A DNA stretch of 64,000 nt, from the NCBI RefSeq assembly GCF_958298935.1, contig NC_084933.1, positions 30,714,334-30,778,333 of the forward strand, in the 5' to 3' direction. The DNA is from Phragmites australis. Its lineage: Eukaryota; Streptophyta; Magnoliopsida; Poales; Poaceae. Of this stretch, positions 56,069 to 64,000 are shown piece after piece (position 1 is the stretch's first letter; each line of letters opens with the position of its first letter). The notes below the pieces were generated by a model. It did no database searches, was not told the DNA's origin, and was given only the letters and a program-made list of their open reading frames with translations. Position numbers and translations under genes: made by a program.

Positions 56069-59000
56069 ATGGATCCGCAGACCAAGTTGATCATCGAGGC
56101 GATGGAGCAGCATCTCGACCACAGGCTCGACCTCAAGTTCGAGGAGTCCGACCTCAAGTGGGAGAAGCGGCTTCAAGAGCTGGATCTGCAGCGAGAGGAC
56201 TGCATCGCCGCGCTCGAGACGACGGCGGCGGCGTTGGAGTCCTGGAAGCCGCAAATCGAGGGCGTCGTCGACACCGTCAAACTCCAGGTTTCCAAGCTCA
56301 ACAAGCACCTCGAGCGAATCGCACTCGATCCAGTGGCGGGGAATGCGGGACTCCTCGGACAGTCCTTGTCGGCTACCGCGCGCCCACCTGCCGGATCACC
56401 AGCCGACGGCCCCGATGGGCACCGCGTCGACACTTCACACCGGGAGCATGAGTTTGGGTCCGTGATGACCTACACTCACCTCCCGGTCAAGGGTACGTTC
56501 GATCACAATTCTTCTAAGCAATTCATGGACACGTCCCATTCTGCTGGTCGCTTAGGAACTCGATCACCACACACTCATCACACCAGTTCCCCATACCACA
56601 CCACAAAAATCCCGAAGATCAATTTTCCCCCATTTGATGGTAGTAGCCCTCGCTTGTGGCAGTCGCGGTGCGAAGATTATTTTGATCTCTATGCGGTTTC
56701 CCCTGAGATTTGGATCAACGTCGCCTCAATGCACTTCACAGGCGCAGCGGCCCGCTGGCTTCAGTCAGTGGATCACCGTGTGCGCCATATGGGCTGGGCA
56801 CAATTCTGCATCATGTTGCATGACCGATTTGGTAGAGATGAGCATGACCTTCTCATTCGCCAGCTCTTTCACATCAAGCAATCTGGCTCTGTGCATGAGT
56901 ACATTGACCAATTCTCTGCCTTAGTAGATCAATTAGTGGCCTATGAATCTGTCACAGACCCCAGATACTACACTATGAGGTTTATAGATGGTCTCCGTGA
57001 TGATATTAAGTCCATGGTGTTAGTGCAACGTCCACAAGACTTCGATACTGCGTGTGTTCTTGCATCTTTGCAGGAGGAGGTGGCGGATACAGTACGCAAA
57101 TGGGAGTACCGCAAGCCGGATTATTCTGCTCCCAAAGGAATTTCTAAAGGCCCTCATCCACTACCACCACCTCCCAGTGCAACCAGCTACAACAGTTCAA
57201 GGCAATTGGACACCCACCGTCATACTGATCCGCCTAAGTCTCAGTCAGTGGAGGAGAAGATGGCAAATCTTCGTGCCTACCGCAAAGCCAAAGGATTATG
57301 TCACAAGTGTGGGGAAAAGTGGAGCAGGGACCATACTTGTGCCCCTACAATTCAGCTCCATGCTCTCCAAGATATCCTGGAACTCTTTCCTGATGCGGAT
57401 GATGCTATCACAGTTATTTCTCAGCAAGCTGACAAAGTGGATTACCAGGTAATGGCCATCTCTGATGCTGCTATTTTGGGTACACCAACTCCCCGCACAA
57501 TGAAATTGCAGGGTCACATTCAGCATTTGGATATTCTTATTCTTGTGGACTCTGGCAGCTCTCACTCCTTTCTAAGTGCCTCCATAGCAGCACAGTTAGT
57601 TGGAGTTTCTTCTGTTCTTCAGCCTGTTAAAGTTCAGTCCGCCAATGGAGGCCTCATGGAGTGCACAACTGAACTCCATCATACTGATTGGTATATTCAA
57701 GACTATTTGTTTCAGTCCACCCTCAAGATCATTTCACTGCACTCCTATGATCTTATCTTAGGCATGGATTGGCTTGAGGCATTTTCTCCCATGAAAGTTC
57801 ATTGGGAGCACAAGTGGTTATCTATACCTTACCAAGGATCTTCAATTGTTCTGCAAGGTTTTGTTCCTCCTGTACCTGAATGCACCATCATTGAGTTGTT
57901 TCATATCACTGCAGAGCAACCCCCTCAAGTTACAGACTCCATACCAGCTGAGATACAATTACTGCTCACTGAATTTTCTGCCATCTTTGCAAACATGACT
58001 ACCTTGCCACCCAGAAGAAACTGTGATCATCATATTCCTCTGATTGCTGGAGCTCAACCAGTCACCATTAGGCCATATCGATACCCTCCTGCTTTAAAGG
58101 ATGAAATCGAAAAACAAGTTTCTGAAATGCTGACCAATGGGTTAATTCAACCAAGTTCAAGTGCTTTTTCCTCACCTGTGTTGTTGGTCAAGAAAAAAGA
58201 TATGACATGGCGTTTTTGTGTGGACTATAGACACTTAAATGGTCTGACAGTCAAAGGGAAATTCCCAATTCCAATCATTGATGAATTTTTGGATGAACTA
58301 GCTCTGTCTAGTTGGTTTTCTAAGTTGGATCTTCGAGCTGGCTATCACCAAATTAGATTGGCACCAGGTGAGGAGCACAAAACTGCTTTCCAAACACACT
58401 CAGGCCACTTTGAATTCAGAGTCATGGCTTTTGGTCTCTCAGGAGCACCCAATACATTTCAAAAAGCTATGAACAACACCTTAGCTCCCTTACTCAGGAA
58501 GTGTGTTTTGGTATTTTTTGATGATATTCTTATTTATAGCAAAACATTTGAGGATCATCTCCACCATCTCAGAGCGGTGTTTCAGTTACTGGCTAAAGAT
58601 CAATGGCAAGTCAAATTGTCCAAATGCACATTTGCTCAGAGGAGTATTGCTTACTTAGGCCATGTAATCTCTGAACAAGGTGTTACTACAGATCCTGCCA
58701 AGATCGCTGCTATCAAAGAATGGCCTACTCATCATTCAGTCAAAGAGCTAAGAAGCTTTTTAGGATTAGCCGGATATTATCGAAAGTTTGTGAAACATTT
58801 TGCCATTATCAGCCGGCCACTCACTGACCTTCTCAAGAAGAATTCTATATTTCAATGGACTTCATGTCATCAGTCAGCTTTCTTGACTCTTAAACATGCG
58901 TTGATTGACGCTCCTGTGCTGCTGCTACCAGACTTTTCTAAACAATTTCAGATTGAAACCGATACCAGTGACAAAGGAGTAGGAGCTGTTTTATTGCAAA

Positions 59001-60940
59001 GTAATCACCCTGTGGCTTTCATCAGCAAATCCTTAGGTCCCAAAACTGGTGGGCTATCAACTTATGAGAAAGAATACCTAGCCATTCTAGTAGCCATTGA
59101 ACAATGGAGAGCTTATCTTCAATTGGCTGAGTTCATCATTTATACAGACCAAAAGAGCTTAACTCACCTATCTGATCAGAGACTCCACACACATTGGCAG
59201 CACAAAGTCTTCACAAAACTTATTGGACTGCAGTACAAAATTGTATATAAGAAAGGTTCTGACAATAGGGTTGCTGATGCTCTATCTAGGCATCCAAATC
59301 CCCCACATCAGTTACTCCACATGTCCATCAGTCATCCTTCCTGGATTGAAGCAGTTAGTGCTGGTTATGCTCAAGATCCCAAAGCACAGCAATTGATTTC
59401 TTCTCTCTCAATTGATGCTTCAGCAGTACCTCACTTCACTTACAAAGATGGAATACTGAGATATAAGTCCAGAATTTGGATTGGCAATAATATTCCTTTG
59501 CAATACCAGCTACTAACAGCACTGCACAATTCAGCAATTGGAGGACACTCAGGTTTTCCTGTCACATACAGAAAGCTTAAGCAACGTTTTGCTTGGAAAG
59601 GTATGAAGAGTGCTACTCATCTCTTTGTGCAGTCATGCCTTGTTTGTCAGCAAGCTAAGGCTGACAGGGCCAAATACCCTGGGTTATTAGAGCCCCTCCC
59701 AGTACCTCCTAATTCATGGCACACAATTTCAATGGATTTCATTGAAGGTCTCCCGAAATCTGGGTCGGCAAATTGCATTCTCGTTGTGGTAGATAAGTTT
59801 TCTAAGTATGGTCACTTCTTGCCTTTGTTACACCCTTTTACAGTTGCTACTGTTGCTCAAGTTTTCATCAATGAAGTCTATAGATTGCATGGAATGCCTA
59901 GTGCTATTATTTCAGATAGAGACCACATTTTCACAAGTAAGTTTTGGCAAGCCTTATTCAAGTTAGCTGATGTGAAGTTACAAATGAGTTCTTCATATCA
60001 TCCTCAGTCCGATGGACAGACTGAGCGAGTCAATCAGTGCATTGAAACATTTTTGAGGTGCTTTGTTCATACATGTCCCAAGCAATGGAGTAGGTGGATT
60101 CCTCTTACAGAGTATTGGTACAATACTAGCTGCCACTCTTCTCACAAACACTCTCCATTTGAAGTTCTTTATGGCCACAGTCCTAAACATTTTGGAATTG
60201 ATTCTTCTAGTGCTACTCCAGTTTCAGACATTGACCACTGGTTGGCTGACAGAAAACTTATGCAGAATGTCATTCAACAACATTTGATTAGAGCACAAGA
60301 GAGGATGAAGAAACAAGCTGACAAAAACAGATCCGAGCGCTCTTTTGAAGTGGATGATCTGGTTTTTCTTAAACTACAACCATATATTCAGTCATCACTT
60401 GCTAACAGAGCCTGTCAGAAACTGTCTTACAAATACTTTGGCCCATTCCGTGTCTTACAAAAGATTAGGACAGTAGCTTATAAGCTGGACTTGCCTGCTC
60501 ACAGCTCAGTTCATCCAATTTTCCATGTCTCTCAACTTAAGAAGGTCATCGGCGATCATCAGGTACATCGTTCCTTACCTGACAGTGCTGTGCAGTTGCA
60601 GGTACCCGAGGTTGTTCTTCAACGCCGTCTCATACGCCGTGGTGACAAATCAGTTGCTCAGTCCTTGATCAAGTGGTCGTCCAGGCCTGCGGCACATGCG
60701 TCATGGGAGGATACTGAAGCTCTTCGCCAAGCCTTTCCGTACGCGCCTGTTTGGGGACAAGCAGGCACTCAAGCGAGGGGGAATGTCAGGGTCCTTGCAC
60801 CCAGTCAAGCTGCTCCAAGCGCTGATGAGCAAACCTCCGAAGAAGCTGCACAGCCGGGGCGTGGCAAACGGACCAAGCGAACCAGCGTCAGGATCAATGG
60901 GCCGGAGTGGGCTAACGATAGGCGTGGGCGTGGCCCGTGA
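56069..60940 (+). CDS. Gag-pol polyprotein of the Reina-like retrotransposon
   Basis: A single frame of 1623 aa starts at MDPQTKLIIEAMEQ, the first ATG downstream of the primer site apart from the one inside the LTR end. Domains in order: coiled gag N terminus and gag (to about 57130), zinc knuckle CHKCGEKWSRDHTC (57300-57341), protease DSGSSHSF (about 57550), reverse transcriptase with FCVDYRHLNG and VFFDDILIYS (58200-58560), RNase H IETDTSDKG (about 58950), integrase with its HHCC finger and D-D-E residues (59520-60050), and a chromodomain-like end (about 60605-60735). The last 52 codons run into the 3' LTR. No stop or frameshift is seen. It serves the element's own replication and targeted integration. 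Confidence 0.93.
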   Translation: MDPQTKLIIEAMEQHLDHRLDLKFEESDLKWEKRLQELDLQREDCIAALETTAAALESWKPQIEGVVDTVKLQVSKLNKHLERIALDPVAGNAGLLGQSLSATARPPAGSPADGPDGHRVDTSHREHEFGSVMTYTHLPVKGTFDHNSSKQFMDTSHSAGRLGTRSPHTHHTSSPYHTTKIPKINFPPFDGSSPRLWQSRCEDYFDLYAVSPEIWINVASMHFTGAAARWLQSVDHRVRHMGWAQFCIMLHDRFGRDEHDLLIRQLFHIKQSGSVHEYIDQFSALVDQLVAYESVTDPRYYTMRFIDGLRDDIKSMVLVQRPQDFDTACVLASLQEEVADTVRKWEYRKPDYSAPKGISKGPHPLPPPPSATSYNSSRQLDTHRHTDPPKSQSVEEKMANLRAYRKAKGLCHKCGEKWSRDHTCAPTIQLHALQDILELFPDADDAITVISQQADKVDYQVMAISDAAILGTPTPRTMKLQGHIQHLDILILVDSGSSHSFLSASIAAQLVGVSSVLQPVKVQSANGGLMECTTELHHTDWYIQDYLFQSTLKIISLHSYDLILGMDWLEAFSPMKVHWEHKWLSIPYQGSSIVLQGFVPPVPECTIIELFHITAEQPPQVTDSIPAEIQLLLTEFSAIFANMTTLPPRRNCDHHIPLIAGAQPVTIRPYRYPPALKDEIEKQVSEMLTNGLIQPSSSAFSSPVLLVKKKDMTWRFCVDYRHLNGLTVKGKFPIPIIDEFLDELALSSWFSKLDLRAGYHQIRLAPGEEHKTAFQTHSGHFEFRVMAFGLSGAPNTFQKAMNNTLAPLLRKCVLVFFDDILIYSKTFEDHLHHLRAVFQLLAKDQWQVKLSKCTFAQRSIAYLGHVISEQGVTTDPAKIAAIKEWPTHHSVKELRSFLGLAGYYRKFVKHFAIISRPLTDLLKKNSIFQWTSCHQSAFLTLKHALIDAPVLLLPDFSKQFQIETDTSDKGVGAVLLQSNHPVAFISKSLGPKTGGLSTYEKEYLAILVAIEQWRAYLQLAEFIIYTDQKSLTHLSDQRLHTHWQHKVFTKLIGLQYKIVYKKGSDNRVADALSRHPNPPHQLLHMSISHPSWIEAVSAGYAQDPKAQQLISSLSIDASAVPHFTYKDGILRYKSRIWIGNNIPLQYQLLTALHNSAIGGHSGFPVTYRKLKQRFAWKGMKSATHLFVQSCLVCQQAKADRAKYPGLLEPLPVPPNSWHTISMDFIEGLPKSGSANCILVVVDKFSKYGHFLPLLHPFTVATVAQVFINEVYRLHGMPSAIISDRDHIFTSKFWQALFKLADVKLQMSSSYHPQSDGQTERVNQCIETFLRCFVHTCPKQWSRWIPLTEYWYNTSCHSSHKHSPFEVLYGHSPKHFGIDSSSATPVSDIDHWLADRKLMQNVIQQHLIRAQERMKKQADKNRSERSFEVDDLVFLKLQPYIQSSLANRACQKLSYKYFGPFRVLQKIRTVAYKLDLPAHSSVHPIFHVSQLKKVIGDHQVHRSLPDSAVQLQVPEVVLQRRLIRRGDKSVAQSLIKWSSRPAAHASWEDTEALRQAFPYAPVWGQAGTQARGNVRVLAPSQAAPSADEQTSEEAAQPGRGKRTKRTSVRINGPEWANDRRGRGP

Positions 60941-61142
60941 GAATGGCGCGTATATGTGTGGCGCGCGGCTGGAGTTGGAGGCAGGATGTAACAGATAACG
61001 ATAGACTCCTTCCTTCCCCTTCTCTGCTCTGCCCCCTTCTCCAAGATGAACTGCGACGAGTTGTTATGAACAAGCCGATTCAATTCGTCGTCCTACGCCC
61101 TCTCTGATCTCTCCACCCCTTCTCTAATATTGGCTGCTAACA
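60784..61142 (+). repeat. 3' LTR of the Reina-like element
   Basis: 359 bp, followed directly by the second GACTA. The first 157 bp are also coding for the end of the polyprotein. Confidence 0.95.
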
Positions 61143-61147
61143 GACTA

Positions 61148-62181
61148 GCGGCGGCCACATAGCGTTCGAGAGGGGGAATGGGCAAGCCAGTCAGGGGTAA
61201 CCCAGTGGCAACTGCAGTTAATTACCTCCAACTCTATGGATATTTTGATAAATGAAATCTGTGGAGTATTTTTTTTCTGCTCGCCAAAATGAATTGAAAC
61301 CTGACTTGCTCTATAAAATTGGGTGCTTTGAAATTTGGTGAAACTATGACGTTTAGCATAGCTCTACTAAATTTATGATGCAGCAAGCAAGCCAACAGCA
61401 AATAGTTAGTCCTTCGATATTTTAACAAGTCATATTACTTTCGTAAAGAGATTTTTATTTCCTTCGATATTTTAACAATTTCTTTCACAAAATAATTCTA
61501 AAATCATTTCTTTCATCTCTGGATTCTTTCTCTGATCATCCTTTAAAGAAAAACTATTGAAAATAAGAAAAAATAAAGAAAATAAGAAGAGAGAAGACTT
61601 AGGGAAAAAAGGAAATGAAGGAAAAATACTTGAGGATGGCTTAGGGCTGCTCAGCGCACACGGCGTCGGGAGCAGGGGCAGCGGCACTAGGGGACCGGCA
61701 AGGCGGCAAACACAGCCCATCTACGGAAACGGTAATCCCCTCGTCTCCTCGCCTCAAACTTCTCTTCAATCAGGAGCTGTCATACATGAGCACGGCCACG
61801 CCCCCGTGGGAACTCATCATCGCCATCGCAACATTGCAACTTAAAAATGAAAAGAAGCTGCATATCCGTGGTCGCAATTCATAAAATAGTTTTAGAAAAG
61901 AGAACTCCTTAGCTAGACGTATCACAGAAATATATCATACCAGCAGACACAGAACAACACTACATACTGAAACAATCCTCCTGCATTCAAATTATTGCAG
62001 TTCATCGATGAAAGCATGTTGAGGAATCCTCAAATACACAGATAGCTTACGAATTGCGATACAGTTTCAACTAATAATTAAGTCTGAAGATTTGATGCGA
62101 CATGAGAACAGTGCCATACGAGCTACAAACCAGCTAGGATAGAGTCACTGATACTGATTCCTAAGTGGAACCTACAAAATA
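61148..62181. other. Spacer right of the Reina insertion
   Basis: 61143-61230 belongs with the GC-rich first-exon-like block split by the insertion. At 61472-61830 the minus strand has a C-rich first-exon-like stretch (MGCVCRLAGPLVPLPLLP) that soon loses coding character. I cannot support a gene. The rest shows nothing. Confidence 0.4.
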
Positions 62182-62595
62182 TCAGTTCAGCATATCAGCG
62201 GCCTGCACCGGATACAGGTAACGTGGAGTTCTGAAGACGTGCATGGTGCACATGCAAGAGACGACAGATGCGAGCACAATTGAGCAGACCGTCAAGCGCA
62301 ACAGTGCTACCATGTGCTGCAGAATCGCCATGGGAGCCTGTGAATGTAACCCAGGTCAAAATATGAGTGGATAGTAGTAAATGCCCTGATAGCTACTTAA
62401 ATGAAAACTCTAAATCAAACTTATTCTCAGGTAAGACAATAATTCAAACAACTTTCAAAGGGAGAGACTAATTGTGCTGAACAAACGAAATAACAATAAT
62501 AGGAGCGCACTGCCATAATTAAGTCAAATTAATGACAGTACTGTCAACAAAACCCTAGAACATCTTACTGTGTAGGGACCTCCAACGTGTGTAAT
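62182..62595 (-). CDS. Candidate terminal exons of an unrecognised membrane protein
   Basis: Two minus-strand exons with GT-AG borders and matching phase 0 are visible. One is a 27-nt microexon at 62595-62569 (ITHVGGPYT). The last exon, 62337-62182, reads APMAILQHMV, a hydrophobic stretch ALLRLTVCSIVLASVVSCMC, then ends VQAADMLN and stop. The hydrophobic run could be one transmembrane helix. No further exon can be joined with confidence and no family is recognised. It may be part of a gene continuing beyond 64000, or a fragment. Confidence 0.35.
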
Positions 62596-62705
62596 CTGAA
62601 GGCATTAGCCCCAAACAGAATAAGTCAGCAATTATCTGAGGTTACTCGGTTATTTGGATGGAATTCTCAGCAAAAGATATTGTTCGGCAGTTTATTAAGC
62701 ATTTT

Positions 62706-62809
62706 TTGGATGGTCAAGATTTTAGTCATGATCTATTGTATAAGCAGATATATCCACATTGGATGGTCAAGATTTTAGTCATGATCTATTGTATAAGCAG
62801 ATATATCCT
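62706..62809. repeat. 53-bp tandem duplication
   Basis: TTGGATGGTCAAGATTTTAG through GCAGATATATCC occurs at 62706 and again at 62759, essentially identical. Confidence 0.95.
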
Positions 62810-63414
62810 TTAGTTTGTTTCTCCTTGCCAGCCATTATTCCTGAATGCTAAGCTGCACTATTTCTCTAGCTACCAGAAGAAACCAGTGGCTACATTTTTT
62901 TTGGGAAAATCCAGCAAGATTTTAGATGGTGTGCTTCATAATTTCTTTATATGCTTTGTGCATTGAAAATACAATTTTTCACCGCAACTCTGAAGATTTG
63001 GGTTTAAGAATAGCATCTAAGGACTCTTTCAGGGGTATTATACTCTGACAGAAAACACATATCCTTAATTCAGTAAAAGGGGAATTGTTGACATATATAC
63101 TTCCACCAGGAAGCTATTTATGGCCTAAATGTCATGAAGTAACCATATAATTTAGTTAGTTTTACAGTTTCTGCGGGCTGTTGGCTAACACCAAAAAGGC
63201 TGCTCCGGACAAGACCATTCGGTACGATAAATGTGTCACATTGCTTTACAAAATATAAACTTGCTGACAACATACATTCACTATAGTCATCTAAGCATAA
63301 ATAACTGTACCAATAAAAGTAATGACAACACACAATGTTTGACAAGCAGTCATGTGGACTAATAAAATAACAGGATGAACAAAAATACCAGAAACAGCTC
63401 TGTGTTCTTTCACT
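62810..63414. other. Spacer or intron, nothing recognised
   Basis: AT-rich DNA without a supported exon or repeat. Confidence 0.4.
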
Positions 63415-63511
63415 TTAAGATAGGTAGCGTGGATCGTTTCCTTGCTTTCCCATCTTATGCACATCCTCAGGTGAAAGTATCTTGATGTACCATACACTAT
63501 TCACAAATGAC
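63415..63511 (-). CDS. Candidate last exon of an unrecognised gene
   Basis: After an acceptor (ATGATGTAG) the minus strand reads [18 protein letters not shown] then [13 protein letters not shown] and a TAA at 63417-63415. The sequence has ordinary amino-acid composition and a clean end, as in a real terminal exon. Upstream exons would lie to the right, largely beyond the window. No family is recognised. Confidence 0.4.
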
Positions 63512-64000
63512 CTACATCATGTGAGCAAGCTCAGTTTCAGGATGATTTATAACTGGCATGCATAATGACACAAATACTAACAAATGCTCAACTTAGACAA
63601 TCATTTTACATAATGAAATAGTACGATATCAATATCAGAAGTAAATTTGATCTCGTATTAAAATATCAAAAATCAAGAACAATGCACTCCGAATTTTTAT
63701 GTATGTATAAATACACATATAAGATGTGTGGCAGAATAAAAGACATGTGGATTTGTTTGGGATCACCAATAGGCATTGAGAAGTTTGAAAATAACATGTA
63801 TATCTTTTAAAAATGCATACCACCATAGATATCAACGAGAGGTGATCAAAGCTGTTAGTTTGTATGCAAACCATATCTTTTCGAACAAAAAAATAATAAT
63901 TATCCAACAAACGACGTAGTCCACCATGGAGTTTTAATTTACTCGCCTAATATCTTTTGAACTATATGATTGTAAAAAAACGCAAAACAAAAGCATTGAT
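63512..64000. other. Right edge, AT-rich
   Basis: No exon, repeat or RNA gene is recognised. It could be intron of the gene ending at 63415. Confidence 0.4.

Larger units (their letters stand above)
55629..61142 (+). mobile_element. Complete Ty3/gypsy chromovirus, Reina-like
   Basis: Two 359-bp LTRs (55629-55987 and 60784-61142) start TGTCAGGG and end GCTAACA, and are flanked by the 5-bp TSD GACTA (55624-55628 and 61143-61147). A tRNA-Met-type primer site, TGGTATCAGAGAC, lies at 55991-56003. The purine tract GCGAGGGGGAA ends at 60783. One uninterrupted gag-pol frame fills the interior. Short LTRs, 5.5 kb length and a C-terminal chromodomain point to the Reina clade. The LTRs differ at only about 7 sites. 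All structural parts needed by an autonomous element are present. Confidence 0.95.

Overview
The window is nuclear DNA from a flowering plant, almost certainly a grass. Genes have canonical GT-AG introns, first exons are GC-rich, and the four clear proteins resemble grass/rice homologues. The space between genes is filled with typical grass transposable elements: PIF/Harbinger, Mutator-like, Ty1/copia, Ty3/gypsy, LINEs and MITEs. I cannot name the species from the sequence.

Four complete protein-coding genes are supported by exon-by-exon reading. (1) An organellar-type adenylate kinase, 1698-4214 (-), 4 exons, 291 aa. (2) A three-finger CCCH zinc-finger protein, 11506-15328 (+), 3 exons, 697 aa. 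(3) A tandem-domain DJ-1/PfpI protein of the plant DJ1D (glyoxalase III-like) type, 27090-30325 (+), 5 exons, 387 aa. (4) A peroxisomal polyamine oxidase, 44339-48245 (+), 10 exons, 492 aa, ending in Ser-Arg-Leu. It has a TATA box about 530 bp upstream and a 47-codon upstream ORF in its leader. These are ordinary housekeeping, RNA-binding and metabolic genes; nothing suggests they act in one pathway.

Layout. 1-785: decayed LINE endonuclease. 1.7-4.2 kb: adenylate kinase. 4.8-6.8 kb: gypsy gag relic and a gypsy-type LTR. 7.3-11.1 kb: degenerate PIF/Harbinger transposon with both ORFs. 11.5-15.3 kb: CCCH gene. 16.3-17.0 kb: small poly(A) retroposon with target-site duplication (TSD). 17.25-22.28 kb: Mutator-like element with long inverted repeats, a 10-bp TSD and a decayed ORF. 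22.5-23.3 kb: GC-rich gene relic. 23.3-27 kb: AT-rich spacer. 27.1-30.3 kb: DJ1D. 31-37 kb: MITEs, repeats and a second small retroposon. 38.2-40.8 kb: internally deleted copia element. 41-43.5 kb: MITE, LINE tail and Stowaway relic. 43.8-48.2 kb: polyamine oxidase. 48.5-50.1 kb: LINE-derived insertion with TSD. 51-54.7 kb: palindromic repeats, Harbinger relic and MITE. 54.7-55.6 and 61.1-61.2 kb: isolated exons on both strands (one from a CYP59-type cyclophilin), split by an intact Reina-like chromovirus retrotransposon (55629-61142). 62.2-63.5 kb: candidate minus-strand exons of unrecognised genes.

I found no CRISPR array, operon, tRNA, rRNA or other obviously new system. The most interesting items are the polyamine oxidase upstream ORF, the intact Reina element with methylation-like LTR decay, the orphan exon cluster it sits in, and the pair of small related retroposons.
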